In this document: in pieces, positions 1-11,500 of the stretch
Position numbering within the stretch: position 1 is the first letter of the stretch
How the letters are laid out: each line of letters begins with the position of its first letter
From: Mycobacterium hubeiense
Lineage (GTDB): Bacteria; Actinomycetota; Actinomycetes; Mycobacteriales; Mycobacteriaceae
DNA: 64,000 nt
Direction: 5' to 3'
Assembly: GCF_002838065.1 (NCBI RefSeq)
Contig: NZ_PIZU01000010.1
Span: forward strand, 61,400 to 125,399
The notes under the pieces: generated by a model
Databases searched by the model: none
What the model was told of the DNA's origin: nothing
The model's input: the letters and a program-made list of their open reading frames with translations, nothing else
Made by a program: the position numbers and the translations under genes

Positions 1-884
<884 letters not shown>

Positions 885-974
885 GCTATTTCCCCTGTGG
901 GCTAGATGGATCTCATGAAGTATTAGACGAGGTCCATCCTAGGTGACTCGTCGAATTGCCTGGTCGGACGCGGA

Positions 975-1649
975 TCAGGCCAGGCGAATCAGCCCGTAAT
1001 CGTAGGCGTGGCGGCGGTAGACGACTGACGGTTTGTCGGTCTCCTTGTCGTGGAACAGGAAGAAGTCGTGCCCGACCAGCTCCATTTCGTAGAGCGCGTC
1101 GTCGACCGTCATCGGTTTGGCCGGGTGCTCCTTGACCCGCACGATCCGGCCGGGCTCATGGTCGTCGACGGTGACGTTGAGGGATTCCTCGGTTGACGTC
1201 CGCTGTTCGGTGGTGTCGGGCAGCGGGGTGATCTTGGTGGCCTCTGCGAGGGAGAGCGGCGTCTTGTCCCCGTAGTGGATCTTGCGACGATCCTTGTGCC
1301 GGCGCAGCCTGGCTTCGAGTTTGCCCACCGCTGATTCGAAGGCGGCATAGAAGCTGTCCGCGCAGGCCTCGCCGCGGACGACCGGTCCGCGACCGCGCGC
1401 GGTGATCTCTACGTGTTGACAGTTCTTGCGCTGGCGCCGGTTGCGTTCATGCTCCAGTTCGACGTCGAAGAGATAGATGGTGCGGTCGAATCGCTCCAGC
1501 CGCGCCAGCTTCTCGGCCACATAGATGCGGAAATGGTCGGGAATCTCGACGTTGCGGCCCTTGACCACAACTTCGGCGTTTGGCGCGGGGGTCGGCGTCT
1601 CGTCCTCGACCACCATCGTGCGGTCGGAGTCCACGGATTGGCTTGACAT
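975..1649 (-). CDS. hpf: Long-form ribosome hibernation promoting factor (HPF/Mpy/RafS family)
   Basis: A 224-residue protein of the long HPF family, which binds the 30S decoding region and promotes ribosome stabilisation or 100S formation in stationary or hypoxic cells. The N-terminal S30AE domain (about residues 20-125; VVVKGRNVEIPDHFRIYV, then VEITARGRGPVVRGEA) is followed by a linker and the C-terminal dimerisation domain (about 165-224; KPMTVDDALYEMELVGHDFFLF, YRRHAYDYGLI). The position downstream of the comF-like gene and upstream of secA1 matches Rv3241c. The ATG at 1649 gives the usual mycobacterial N-terminus (MSSQSVDSDR). An in-frame TTG at 1763 would add 38 atypical residues and is less likely. 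Confidence 0.92.
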   Translation of the reverse strand: MSSQSVDSDRTMVVEDETPTPAPNAEVVVKGRNVEIPDHFRIYVAEKLARLERFDRTIYLFDVELEHERNRRQRKNCQHVEITARGRGPVVRGEACADSFYAAFESAVGKLEARLRRHKDRRKIHYGDKTPLSLAEATKITPLPDTTEQRTSTEESLNVTVDDHEPGRIVRVKEHPAKPMTVDDALYEMELVGHDFFLFHDKETDKPSVVYRRHAYDYGLIRLA

Positions 1650-1960
1650 GCTTGGCAACTCGTTTCTGTACGGAGTCCACGCGCAATGCGTGCCGGGCGT
1701 TATCACATTTCGCGCCGGGTGGGCCGCTGCATCGCATTCATCTCGCTCCGCCCACTGGCGCAAGGTGTCGAGTACTCACCTCCTACCGTTGTGCGGCGAA
1801 GTGGCGCGTCGGGTCTGAGCGCCGCCGTGAAGGCGTTCACGGGTGGTTGGTGCCGACGGTAGTCCGTGTTCACCCACTCGTGCCACTAATTTGGGCGACC
1901 TGTTTTCAGTTCTTCACGTCGGTTTGATCTTCGGGTAATTGGCCCCGGTGTCAGCGGGGC
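1650..1960. other. Intergenic region upstream of hpf
   Basis: This 311-bp gap lies between the comF-like stop and the hpf start, both read leftward, so it should carry the hpf promoter and leader. A perfect AGGAGG lies on the minus strand at 1779-1784 but has no convincing start at normal spacing (a TTG follows 15 nt later). A short inverted repeat, CGTGAA/TTCACG with a 4-nt loop, sits at 1826-1841. I see no protein-coding gene here, and no promoter boxes I would commit to. Confidence 0.5.
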
Positions 1961-2590
1961 TCAGGCGTGGGCGAGGGCCAGCACACCGGCCACCTGAGCG
2001 CCCGCGGATCGCAGGATTCGCACCGACTCGGCGGCGGTGGCGCCGGTGGTGACGATGTCGTCGACGACAAGGACGGTGCCAGTCACGGGCGTGCACAGTT
2101 TGACCCGGCCGGCGACGTTGCGCTGCCGGTCGGTGCTGGACAGACCCACCGAATCGCGGACCCACGCCCGCATCCTCAATGCATTTCGCACCGTGACGCC
2201 GGGATGCCCGGCGGCGGCCTTGACCGCCATCCGGGTGACCGGATCACCCCCGCGGCGCCGGGCGGCCGTGCGGCGGGTGGGCGCCGGCACGACGGTGAGC
2301 GGCGTGCCGACGACGCCCCACTCCAGCAGGTGGTGCAGCCCGTGTTGCAGGGCGGCGGCCAGCGGGTCGATCAGGTCGGCGCGGCCGTGCTCCTTCATCG
2401 CGACGATCGCCTGCCGGCGCGCGCCGGCGTAGCGGCCCAATGACAACACCGGCGCCCCGGGATCGAGGCGCGGCGCGACGATGTGCGGTTCGTCGCACTT
2501 CACCTGGAGTTCATCCGCGCAGGCCGGGCACCAGCGTGTCGAGGGCGCTCCGCAGCCGCCGCACTCCAACGGCAGCACGAGGTCGAGCAT
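1961..2590 (-). CDS. ComF-family phosphoribosyltransferase-like protein
   Basis: A 209-residue ComF/GntX-type protein. It starts with an apparent zinc ribbon (CGGCGAPSTRWCPAC, residues about 10-24) and ends with the PRPP-binding type loop VLVVDDIVTTGATAAES (about 173-189), typical of type I phosphoribosyltransferases. In Bacillus and Haemophilus ComF is needed for DNA uptake; its mycobacterial role is unknown and no competence genes are nearby. It sits between lpqB and hpf as Rv3242c does. The ATG at 2590 is the only good start. Confidence 0.85.
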   Translation of the reverse strand: MLDLVLPLECGGCGAPSTRWCPACADELQVKCDEPHIVAPRLDPGAPVLSLGRYAGARRQAIVAMKEHGRADLIDPLAAALQHGLHHLLEWGVVGTPLTVVPAPTRRTAARRRGGDPVTRMAVKAAAGHPGVTVRNALRMRAWVRDSVGLSSTDRQRNVAGRVKLCTPVTGTVLVVDDIVTTGATAAESVRILRSAGAQVAGVLALAHA

Positions 2591-2645
2591 GTGGGCAGTG
2601 TGGCGGTCAGGGCCGACAACGGTGTGCCTCGTGGGCTCAAACCGC

Positions 2646-4385
2646 TCAGCCCGGCAGCACCGGCCGGGCGCCGGCCACCATCAGCGGCCGCACCTCAGCC
2701 CAGGCCGGGTCATCCTCGGCGGCCGAGCCCGACAGCTGCAACACGCCGCGTTGGTCGGCGACGTACACCGTCGACGGGTTCGCCGCGACGGTCGTCACCG
2801 GCATCAGCAGATTGCGGCTCGGCCCGTCGGAATTCACCCCGTCGAGGTTGACGTAGGACACCGGGTGTTGAGGATCGGTGCGCGACACCACGATGTCGTC
2901 GCCGGTGCGCCACGCCAGCGACACCACCGTGTTCTTCAAGCCGAATCCGAGCCGCCGCGGATGCGTCAGCGCGAACTGCCCGTCCTTCGTCTCTTCCACA
3001 CTGGCGAGCACCACCTGACCCTCGATGACCATCGCGGCACGGGTGCCGTCGCGCGATAGTTGCAGTTCGGCGATCACGCCGGGGAAGCGCGTCGTGACGG
3101 CGGTGGAGTCGACCGGGATGCGGGCCGGCTGCCCGGAGGCGTCCTGAATCACGCGCACCACGTTGATGCCGTCGACCACCACCCACACCGCTTCGTCGAG
3201 CGACCAGCTGGGCCGCGAGATGCTACGGGCTTCCATGCCCCGTCCCGCGCTGCCGCCCAACGGACCGATCCACAACGTCGCACCGGGTGGTTCCGCCACC
3301 ACCGACGCCGCCTCTTGTCCGCTCCGCGACAAAGACGCTGCCACCTGATTGGGCGCCTGCCCGAACGAACCGGGCACCCGCGACGTGCGCTGGCCGTTCA
3401 GCGCGACCAGCGACCCGCCGACGAGCGCGTGCAGGCCGGCAGCGGCACCGTCGGCCGCACCGGGATCGGTCGCAGCCACATCGGCGGTCTCCCAACCTTC
3501 AGCGAACCGGTCATCAAGCGGGGCCCCGTCGGCGTTGATCACGTACGGCCCCTGGATGCCAGCACGCGACAGCGTCCAAATGATCTGCGCGGCAAGCAAT
3601 TGACGGCTGTGCGGATCGGTAGTGGACAGGTTCTCCAGGTCGATGCGGGCACCGCCGTAGCCCCGGCCGACGCCGGTCTTGCCGCCGTCGGCACGGGTGA
3701 CCGGGCCGCGCAATTTCAACGGCGCGCCGAGCAGATTGCGGACCGTGTTGGCCATTTCAGGGCGTGGCCCGGCGATGAGTTTGGTGACCAACTCGGTGGC
3801 GAGCTGATCGGGGTCGGAAACCGCGACGTAACGCGGGTCGGGTACGACGGTCTTACCGGTGGGGTCGACAAAATAGAGGGTGTTGCGCTTGTAGGTGGCC
3901 TGAAACTGTTGCCAGTCAAGGAAAACGCCGTTGGGCAGCTTGTCGATGCGCCAGCCGTCGGGGGTCTTGACCAGTTCGATCGGCCCGGGGTCGGGCAGCG
4001 CGCCCTCGGCGGTTTCGAACACGCCCATATCTGACAGCGAGCCCAGGATGTCGGCGCGCATGCTGACCGAAACACGTTCGGGCTCACGGGTTTCGACGAA
4101 GACGACGCGGTCGATCAGCAGCGCGCTGCCGGCGTCGTCCCAGGTGTTGGACGCCGACTCGGTGAGGAACTGGCGGGCGGCGAGGTGACGATTGGCGGGA
4201 TCGGCGGTGGCCTTGAGGAATTCGCGCAGCAGCACGTCGGGATCCATGCCCGGGGTCGGCTTGGGAAGTTTGGGCGGTGCGGGCCGGTCGACGGTGCCGA
4301 TGGCCTGCGGAGCCGATGAACTGGGTACGCCGGCGCAACCGGCGAGTGCCAGCACGAGCGCAACCAACAACAGCAGGCGGCTCAC
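2646..4385 (-). CDS. lpqB: Lipoprotein LpqB, accessory factor of MtrAB
   Basis: A 579-residue lipoprotein with a signal peptide ending in the lipobox LALAGC (Cys17), so it should be anchored to the outer face of the cytoplasmic membrane. Family members have a GerMN-like domain in the N-terminal half (here about 165-280) and a C-terminal beta-propeller region. LpqB is reported to interact with the extracytoplasmic part of MtrB and to influence MtrA phosphorylation, cell division and drug sensitivity. Its GTG start overlaps the mtrB stop (GTGA), which implies translational coupling in the mtrA-mtrB-lpqB operon. Confidence 0.95.
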   Translation of the reverse strand: MSRLLLLVALVLALAGCAGVPSSSAPQAIGTVDRPAPPKLPKPTPGMDPDVLLREFLKATADPANRHLAARQFLTESASNTWDDAGSALLIDRVVFVETREPERVSVSMRADILGSLSDMGVFETAEGALPDPGPIELVKTPDGWRIDKLPNGVFLDWQQFQATYKRNTLYFVDPTGKTVVPDPRYVAVSDPDQLATELVTKLIAGPRPEMANTVRNLLGAPLKLRGPVTRADGGKTGVGRGYGGARIDLENLSTTDPHSRQLLAAQIIWTLSRAGIQGPYVINADGAPLDDRFAEGWETADVAATDPGAADGAAAGLHALVGGSLVALNGQRTSRVPGSFGQAPNQVAASLSRSGQEAASVVAEPPGATLWIGPLGGSAGRGMEARSISRPSWSLDEAVWVVVDGINVVRVIQDASGQPARIPVDSTAVTTRFPGVIAELQLSRDGTRAAMVIEGQVVLASVEETKDGQFALTHPRRLGFGLKNTVVSLAWRTGDDIVVSRTDPQHPVSYVNLDGVNSDGPSRNLLMPVTTVAANPSTVYVADQRGVLQLSGSAAEDDPAWAEVRPLMVAGARPVLPG

Positions 4386-6034
4386 ACGTTCTCCGGCGCG
4401 GGCTCGGGCTTGCGGGTGGGGCGTCGGCGCGGAACACGTTTGCGACCAACAGGTTTCAGCGGCAACGGGCTGGTGGTCACCTTGTGCCCGCGCACCAGCG
4501 GCAGGGTGAGCCGGAAGCAGGCGCCCTTACCGGGTTCGCCCCAGGCTTCCAGCCTGCCCTGGTGCAGGCGGGCGTCCTCGATGCTGATCGCCAGGCCCAG
4601 ACCGGTGCCGCCGGAGCGGCGTACCCGTGACGGGTCGGAGCGCCAGAACCGGCTGAACACCAGCTTCTCCTCGCCGGGCCGCAGTCCGACGCCGTAGTCG
4701 CGCACCGTCACTGCGACGGTATCTTCGTCGGCGGCCATGCGGATCCGTACCGGCTTCTGCTCGGCGTGGTCGATGGCGTTGGCGATGAGGTTGCGCAGGA
4801 TGCGTTCGACGCGGCGGGCGTCGACCTCGGCGATGACCTCTTGGCTGGGCAGGTCGACGATGAGTTCGATACCGGCGTCGTCGGCGAGGTGGCCGACGTT
4901 GTCCAGCGCGCTTTGCACCGTCGAACGCAAATCCACCGATTCGACGGACAGTTCGGCGACACCGGCGTCGTGTCTCGAGATCTCGAGGAGATCGTTCAGT
5001 AGCGTCTCGAACCGGTCCAGCTCGCTGACCATCAGCTCGGTGGAGCGGCGCAGCGCCGGGTCGAGATCTTCGCTGTGGTCGTAGATCAGATCGGCGGCCA
5101 TGCGCACCGTCGTCAGGGGGGTGCGCAGCTCGTGGCTGACGTCAGAAGTGAAGCGGCGCTGCAGATTACCGAATTCCTCCAACTGCTGGATCTGCCGCGA
5201 CAAGCTTTCGGCCATGTCGTTGAACGACACCGCCAGCCGGGCCATGTCGTCCTCGCCGCGCACCGGCATCCGCTCGGTGAGATGGCCTTCGGCGAAGCGT
5301 TCGGCGATGCGCGAGGCCGACCGCACGGGCAGCACGATCTGACGGGCGACGAGCAAGGCGATGGCCGCCAGCAGACCCAGCAGCACCACCGCGCCGGTGG
5401 CCATGGTGCCGCGCACGAGCGCGATGGTGCTCTCTTCGTTGTTCAGCGGAAAGATCAGGTACAGCTCGAGATTGGTCACCGGCGAGGACGTCGGGCTGCC
5501 GACGATGAGGGCGGGTCCGGAGAAGCCCTCGGTATGCACGGTCGCGTACTGGTAGCTGACCTGACCGGCCTTGACGAACTCGCGCAGGGCCTCGGGCACC
5601 TGCTGCACGGGACCGGCCGACGTTGCGGCGCGAGGTCCGTCGCCGGGGACGAGCAGCACCGCGTCGAACGCACCGGCCAGCCCGGCGCCCGCGTCGGCCT
5701 TGCGGTCGATCAGCGTGTTGCGGGCCAGCTGCAGGCTGCTGTCGAGGGAGCGGGTCTCCTCACCGCCGACGATGCCGCTGACGGTGTTACGGGCGCGCTC
5801 GATCTCCTCGGTGGCGGCGCGCACCTTGATGTCGAGGATGCGGTCGGTGATCTGCGAGGTCAGCACGAAGCCGAGCACCAGGATGACGGCCAGCGACAGT
5901 CCGAGCGTCAGCGTCACGACCCGCAGCTGCAGAGAGCGGCGCCAGGCAAGGCCCAACGCCCGACCCAGCGCGCCGAGCCCGCGGAGAAGTGGTGCAGAAC
6001 GCCGATGGATGCGCCGCCTCGAGCTCCAGATCAC
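4382..6034 (-). CDS. mtrB: Sensor histidine kinase MtrB
   Basis: A 550-residue membrane kinase and partner of MtrA. Two transmembrane segments (about 40-62 and 208-230) bracket an extracytoplasmic domain. They are followed by a HAMP linker, the HisKA phosphoacceptor motif [11 protein letters not shown] and a HATPase domain with [16 protein letters not shown] and GGTGLGLA. The sequence closely follows mycobacterial MtrB, including an Arg/Pro-rich C-terminal tail. The GTG at 6034 gives the known N-terminus (VIWSSRRRI). The gene lies 22 nt downstream of mtrA and overlaps lpqB. The system controls cell division and peptidoglycan hydrolase genes in mycobacteria. Confidence 0.97.
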   Translation of the reverse strand: MIWSSRRRIHRRSAPLLRGLGALGRALGLAWRRSLQLRVVTLTLGLSLAVILVLGFVLTSQITDRILDIKVRAATEEIERARNTVSGIVGGEETRSLDSSLQLARNTLIDRKADAGAGLAGAFDAVLLVPGDGPRAATSAGPVQQVPEALREFVKAGQVSYQYATVHTEGFSGPALIVGSPTSSPVTNLELYLIFPLNNEESTIALVRGTMATGAVVLLGLLAAIALLVARQIVLPVRSASRIAERFAEGHLTERMPVRGEDDMARLAVSFNDMAESLSRQIQQLEEFGNLQRRFTSDVSHELRTPLTTVRMAADLIYDHSEDLDPALRRSTELMVSELDRFETLLNDLLEISRHDAGVAELSVESVDLRSTVQSALDNVGHLADDAGIELIVDLPSQEVIAEVDARRVERILRNLIANAIDHAEQKPVRIRMAADEDTVAVTVRDYGVGLRPGEEKLVFSRFWRSDPSRVRRSGGTGLGLAISIEDARLHQGRLEAWGEPGKGACFRLTLPLVRGHKVTTSPLPLKPVGRKRVPRRRPTRKPEPAPENV

Positions 6035-6056
6035 GGCGACCGCCAGGCGGACAATG

Positions 6057-6743
6057 TCACGGGGGTCCGGCCTTGTATCCCACTCCTCGAACGGTCAACA
6101 CCACCTGCGGGTTCTCCGGGTCCTTCTCGACCTTGGCCCGCAGTCGCTGGACATGCACGTTCACCAAACGGGTGTCAGCGGGGTGACGGTATCCCCACAC
6201 CTGTTCGAGCAGCACATCACGAGTAAACACCTGCCGTGGTTTCCGTGCCAATGCGACCAACAGGTCGAACTCCAGCGGCGTCAGCGAAATCTGCTCGCCC
6301 TGCCGGGTGACCTTGTGGGCGGGCACGTCGATGTCGATGTCGGCGATGGACAGCAGCTCGGCGGGCTCGTCCTCATTGCGGCGCAGCCTTGCTCGAACGC
6401 GTGCCACCAATTCCTTGGGTTTGAACGGCTTCATCACGTAGTCGTCGGCGCCCGACTCCAGACCGAGCACCACGTCGACGGTGTCGGTCTTGGCGGTGAG
6501 CATGACGATCGGCACGCCCGAGTCGGCGCGCAGCACGCGGCACACGTCGATGCCATTCATGCCGGGCAGCATCAGGTCCAGCAACACCAGATCGGGCCGC
6601 AGTTCGCGGACCGCGGTGAGTGCCTGCGTGCCATCGCCGACGACTGCGGTGTCGAAACCCTCGCCGCGCAGCACGATGGTCAGCATCTCGGCCAGCGATG
6701 GGTCGTCGTCGACGACAAGAATCCTTTGCCTCATGGTGTCCAT
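6057..6743 (-). CDS. mtrA: Response regulator MtrA
   Basis: A 228-residue OmpR/PhoB-type regulator. The receiver domain has the acidic pair (VVDDD near residue 10), the phosphoacceptor Asp in LLLDLMLPG and the conserved Lys in VMKPFKPKE. The C-terminal winged helix carries [11 protein letters not shown]. The protein is nearly identical to M. tuberculosis MtrA. The ATG at 6743 ([13 protein letters not shown]) matches the known start; an upstream in-frame start at 6764 would add seven residues and is not needed. It is the first gene of mtrA-mtrB-lpqB, with tmk 48 nt upstream. Confidence 0.97.
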   Translation of the reverse strand: MDTMRQRILVVDDDPSLAEMLTIVLRGEGFDTAVVGDGTQALTAVRELRPDLVLLDLMLPGMNGIDVCRVLRADSGVPIVMLTAKTDTVDVVLGLESGADDYVMKPFKPKELVARVRARLRRNEDEPAELLSIADIDIDVPAHKVTRQGEQISLTPLEFDLLVALARKPRQVFTRDVLLEQVWGYRHPADTRLVNVHVQRLRAKVEKDPENPQVVLTVRGVGYKAGPP

Positions 6744-6791
6744 GGTGTCACCAAATCGCGACAAAACGCGGGTAGCACACGGGCGAGTCGG

Positions 6792-7421
6792 CTAGGGAGC
6801 CAGGTCGGCGGCCAGTTGGGCGGGGTCGACGTCGGGGCCGGCCTTGCGCCAGCGCCCGCACCAGTTGGCGTCGGCGAGCGCCTGGTAGACCGCGGCGGTG
6901 CGGCGCTGCAGGGCGTCGTCGCGTTCGTAGGAGTCCCGCGCCCGGTTGGCGTCCTGGTTGGCGCGATGGTTGGCGCGTTCGGCGGCCAGCTCGGTGGGGA
7001 CGTCCAGCAGCACCTGCCAGTCGGGGGCGGGTAGGCGCAGGCGCTGGTATTCGAGCTCGCGCACCCACTGGACCACTTCGCCGTCGACGTCTTGGTGCAG
7101 GCGCGCGGCGCTATAGGCGGCGTTGGAGGCGACGTAGCGGTCCAGCAGCACGACGTCGTAGGCGGCCTGCAGGTGGTCGATCTCCTCTTTGGCGTTCGCG
7201 CGGTCGAGGGCGAACAGGGTGGCCATCGCGTAGACGGAGGTGGCGAGGTCGCCGTGCTGGCCGTGCAGGGCCTCGGCGGCGAGGTCGGCTTCGATGGAAT
7301 GCCCGTAGCGGGGGAAGCTCAGCTCGGCGACCGACTTGTGGCGGTTTTCGAACGCCGCACGCAGGCCCTGGGTCAGGGTGTGCTTGCCGGCGCCGTCGAC
7401 GCCCTCGATCGCGATGAGCAC
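6792..7421 (-). CDS. tmk: Thymidylate kinase
   Basis: A 209-residue dTMP kinase that makes dTDP for DNA synthesis. It begins with the P-loop IEGVDGAGKHT and contains LDRYVASNAAYSAAR, the conserved DRY-type segment of TMP kinases, and the lid region near LLDVPTELAAERANHR. The GTG at 7421 directly precedes the P-loop as in Rv3247c. In M. tuberculosis the next gene upstream is sahH; here an 8-kb island separates the two, so tmk marks the left border of the insertion. Confidence 0.94.
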   Translation of the reverse strand: MLIAIEGVDGAGKHTLTQGLRAAFENRHKSVAELSFPRYGHSIEADLAAEALHGQHGDLATSVYAMATLFALDRANAKEEIDHLQAAYDVVLLDRYVASNAAYSAARLHQDVDGEVVQWVRELEYQRLRLPAPDWQVLLDVPTELAAERANHRANQDANRARDSYERDDALQRRTAAVYQALADANWCGRWRKAGPDVDPAQLAADLAP

Positions 7422-7512
7422 GCGGCGAGCCTAACTGGTGCAAGGAACCGCCCGTGAGCGCGGATAAGCTGCGAAGTCGGAGTTAGCCGTCTCGTGACCG
7501 GGAGTTCGTCGC

Positions 7513-8268
7513 ATGGATCGTTCGGTAGAGGTCGTCACGTCAGAGTTGTCTCTGGCTGCGGCGCGTCTGCAGGACGCCGGGCAGCGTCTGCAGGACGGGT
7601 TGTCGAGCGTCGACTTAGAGACCAGGGAGTTGCTGGGTTCGGGGTGGAAGGGTCAGGCCGCATCTGCCTATGGGAAGGCTTGGGAGCAATGGCATAACGG
7701 CGCCGGACAGGTTGTCGCAGGCCTGCAGCGGATGTCGGAGCTGTTGACGATCGCCGCCAACGAATACGCCAAGACCGACGAGCAGGCCGCCGATGCGGTC
7801 GGCTCGTCGTTCGAGGCCCCAGCCGGGTCGGTCGGCGGCGGCGGTCCGAGCGCCCAGGGCGCCGTTCAGAGCGGAAGCGGCGGCGCGAGCAGTCAAGGTA
7901 GCGCCAGTGGAGTGGACGGCTTGGCGCAGCAAATGAACTTGGCGCAGCCGATGATGCAATCGGCCTCGCAAATGGGCCAAGTCGGAGGTCAATTAGGGGC
8001 TCAGGTAGTTCAGTCGCTGGCACAGGCCGGGCAGATGGCCGCCGGGTTGGCGCAGCAGGCCGCAGAGAGTAACGCGGACGACACCGATGACCCGAACAAT
8101 CCTGGACAACCGTCGGACGCGTCCAAGGAACGCGACCCTGAATCGGAGCAGCACGGTGGCGCAGCGCCGTCCGCGACTCCCCTACAGACTGCACCCGTCG
8201 AGTCTTTGAGGACTGACCCACAGCCATCGGCTGGCCGTGAAGGGCCCGTCGGGCGGCCGGCTGACTAG
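7513..8268 (+). CDS. EsxF-like WXG100 protein with long C-terminal tail
   Basis: A 251-residue protein. Residues 1-100 look like a WXG100 helical hairpin: the turn motif is W45-K-G47 in GSGWKGQAASAYGKAW, and a YxxxD type VII secretion signal (Y85-A-K-T-D89) follows the second helix. The sequence resembles M. tuberculosis EsxF (Rv3905c), including the GSAYGxAWExWHxGAG pattern. EsxF itself is about 100 residues, whereas this protein adds some 150 residues rich in Gly, Ser, Gln and Ala with acidic patches. It is first in a tight operon with the EsxE-like and CpnT-like genes, the order of Rv3905c-Rv3903c. By analogy it should form a heterodimer with the EsxE-like protein and be exported by an ESX system. 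No ESX core genes are in the window. Confidence 0.82.
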   Translation: MDRSVEVVTSELSLAAARLQDAGQRLQDGLSSVDLETRELLGSGWKGQAASAYGKAWEQWHNGAGQVVAGLQRMSELLTIAANEYAKTDEQAADAVGSSFEAPAGSVGGGGPSAQGAVQSGSGGASSQGSASGVDGLAQQMNLAQPMMQSASQMGQVGGQLGAQVVQSLAQAGQMAAGLAQQAAESNADDTDDPNNPGQPSDASKERDPESEQHGGAAPSATPLQTAPVESLRTDPQPSAGREGPVGRPAD

Positions 8269-8274
8269 GAGGCG

Positions 8275-8562
8275 ATGACGATGCTGGTTGTCGATTTTTC
8301 CCAGCTGCAGGCGGCCATCGATCACATGGCTGCATTTGAACGCGAGGTCACGGAGTGTCTAGAGGACGTTGATCACAGCATGGCCGCACTGCGGGCATCG
8401 TGGCATGGATCGGGGTCCGACGCTCAGGCTCAGGCGCAGCAGCAGTGGGAGGACGGCGCCGAACAGATGAAGACGGCGTTATCACAGTTACAGAAGATCG
8501 CTGAGGCCGCGCGCAAGAACTACTCGGATGCGGTGAGCAAGAACGGTCAGATGTGGGAGTAG
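8275..8562 (+). CDS. EsxE-like WXG100 protein
   Basis: A 95-residue WXG100 protein with W43-H-G45 at the hairpin turn (RASWHGSGSDAQAQAQ). It resembles M. tuberculosis EsxE (Rv3904c) through to the C-terminal ...NYSDAVSKNGQMWE, where EsxE ends ...NYTGAMATNLGMWS. The upstream stop and an AGGAGG sit immediately before the ATG at 8275; a second ATG at 8281 is possible. The 3' end overlaps the GTG of the CpnT-like gene by 10 nt, implying coupling. In M. tuberculosis EsxE and EsxF form a pair needed for CpnT export and TNT trafficking; the same role is inferred here. Confidence 0.88.
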   Translation: MTMLVVDFSQLQAAIDHMAAFEREVTECLEDVDHSMAALRASWHGSGSDAQAQAQQQWEDGAEQMKTALSQLQKIAEAARKNYSDAVSKNGQMWE

Positions 8563-11500
8563 TCGGCGCGAATAGCGGATCCGGCGGCTCAGGTATACGG
8601 ATTGAGGTTGATCCGGAGGTACTGATCCGTGCGGGCCAGCAGCTGGGGGCGCTGGGGTCGCAGCTGGCAATGCTGTCAGACGTTCTGGGCGCGGCGTTGT
8701 CGAGTGGAATCGCATCGGGCACAGATCCGGCGGGTATGAGCTTCGGATTGCAGTACGGCCGCCAAGCTCAAGAGTTCGCGAACGCGTTAGCCGATGCCGC
8801 GAATGCCTACAAAGGCGTGGGATACATGTTGGAGGCCACCGGTTCCAACTACAAGAATGCTGACGCGGCTTCGACTATCGGCGGAGGCACGCCCGCAGCG
8901 GGTCTGGGCGGTGAGCCGAGCAAAACAACGGCCGGCGATGCGTCCGAGGGGCCGAACTCCAGTGTCGTACCACCTCCGCTCAAATGGCATTTGATCCAAC
9001 CGTTCCTGCGGGTGCTACCCGGGATCGGACTGTTCGCGAGCGCCGCGATGACATGGCCGTCGGGAAACTCGGCGATGATGCGGGTCACCGCCGCACAGTG
9101 GCGGAATCTCGGCCGCGGATTGTCTGTGTTCGACGACGATATGGCTGCGTTGAAAACGGCTGTGTCGCTTCAGAATATCCCCGAGGGCGCAAAGATCAAT
9201 GAGGCGCTTGGCAACCTAGGACAAGCGTTGTCGAGCCTGTCGGACACGGCTTCGACGATCGCACAGGGGATCGACGATTTTGCCAGCGGCGTGCAAGAAA
9301 CCCAAGACGCCATCCGCCGATTGCTGGACAGGTTGTCGGTCGGCGGCTTGTTCGACACAGTGAAAGGCTTCCTCACTGGCGATGGAGAGAAGATCCTTCG
9401 CGAGATCGCAGATGACGTAAGTGATGTGCTGGAGAATTTCCAGAGTCAAGTCAAGGGCGTTGTCGGACTCCTGGAGGAGCTCACCAATGTAATCGGTGAT
9501 GCGGCAACGGCATTTCAGAAGTGGATACGGCCCGTCCGGGAGGCCACATTCGGCGATGAAGTGGGCGGGTTCCTTGCCGACACTGTCACGCTGTACACAG
9601 ATTTTCAGGTCGGCGTGACCACCGGTCTGATCAGCACGGTGTCGGGCGTGGTGGCAATGGCGGATATTGACACCTGGAAGGGCATGGCCGATTTGGCCAT
9701 GTCGGTGGCCGAGGATCCGTCGACTCTGCCCGGCGTGTTGGAAAACATGGGCAAGGAGTTCGTGGCATGGGATAAGTGGTCGGGCGACCATCCCGGCAGG
9801 GCAGCGGGCGAGGCCGCGTTCAATATCGGGTCATTGTTCGTCCCCGGTGGCGCATTCTCGAAGACGGGCACTCTCGCCAAGGGCCTGAAGATGACGAAAG
9901 GCCTTCTGGACGAAGGAAAACTGGGCAAGCTCGGCGATCTGACCAGTCTTGGACCAACTACGCGCAATCTGGACAACCTGGACGACTTCGGTGGGTTTGG
10001 ATCCAAGGGTCCCGAGGCTCCCGAATTCAAGCCAGGACCGGCGATCCCCGAGTCGATCATCAACCCGGACGGACGCACCGGGTTCGAAACACCCTCGAGC
10101 CAGCGCGAACTCGAGAGCCCGACGGGGCCGCCCGACCCGCCGTCATCGACGGGAACTCGCGGTGGACATGAATATCCTGGCGACGGCGGTGGTCCGCCAC
10201 CTGACCCGCCGGGGCGCACAGTCGGACCATTTGAGTCTGGGCCGGGGAATGTGGACGGGCAATCGCCGGCATCTGCGGGGCCTGGGTTCGACTCGTCGCA
10301 CTCGGCCGGGCCGTCGGCGCCATCCTCTGGCGAGCAGATGTCACCTATTACCGACCACACGCCCGAATCACCCAGTGCCACAAGCCCTCACGATGGTGTC
10401 GGTTCGGGGTCCGAACACGGGCAGACATCGGCCAGTCATGAGCCGAGGACACCGGAGACGCCCGGCAACGGCCAGGTGACCGACCAACGGGCTGGCCCCT
10501 CGGTGGGCCAGGATGCTGGCGCGAGCGGTGTCGAACATCAGGCACCGAGCCAACAACACCAGCCCGGTTTGGGCGATTACAGCGGACGACCGGATGACCG
10601 TGTGGCCGCGCCCGTCGGCCAGCAGCCGACTCAGGTGTCTGAGCCGCCTGGCGGGCACGACCGTACTGCCGACGGCGGTGCTTCTCAGGAGCAACCACAG
10701 ACGCCGAGCAACGGCGACCGTCAGGATGCTGGTCCGGCGGCGCCGGGCGTGATGCCGGCGGCGGGTATGCCGACGGCGTCACCGGCTGCGGGTACGGTTC
10801 ACAGTCCTTCCGACAGTCCAGCGGCCAGGCCGAATACCCCGGAGACCACCACGCGCGGGCCCGACGGTAGAACTACGCAATCCACATTGCCGGAGGGCCC
10901 ACGGGCGCAACCTCCTGCTGCCGCCGGCCCCGCGGCAGCCACGCCATCAGCACCAGTGAATCCGGTTGCAGCGCAATCTGTGCCAAGTTCGACGAGCGAT
11001 TCACATTCCTCGTTCATGGAAGCCAACGACGGCCCAACTAGCGGGGGTCCGCCTGAGAATCATCGCCAGTCCATCGATTCCAACAATGACCGACGGGTCG
11101 ACGCTCCTATCGCGCCGGGCCACTCAGGCGATCCTGACGCGCCCAGCCGCCCGAACCAAACGCAGCCCCATGACGACGGCACGGAACTGGAGGGAGCCTA
11201 CGTAGACTCGCAGTCCGACCCTGCTGAGCCCACAACGAACCCACCAGGAGACCAAACCGACTGGGACGACAACAGATCGCGAACCTACTCGTTGATGGAT
11301 GAGAGTTCGCACACCACAGCGTTCGCCCCAGAGCAACTGCTCGACACCCAACGCGTTTCCGAAGCGCTGAGCAATCACGCTGTCAGCAGGAGCGACTTTG
11401 TTGAACTGATCAACAAGCCAACCGACACGCTCACGCCAGCGGAGCGGGACCTGGTCAATTCCGTGCGCGACGCGTTGCCCTCGCCGACCAGGGATACGGT

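Noticed and set aside
1764..1790. Leader peptide upstream of hpf behind the AGGAGG at 1779-1784
   Set aside because: The only close start, GTG, overlaps the ribosome-binding site itself, and TTG is 15 nt away, so translation is doubtful.
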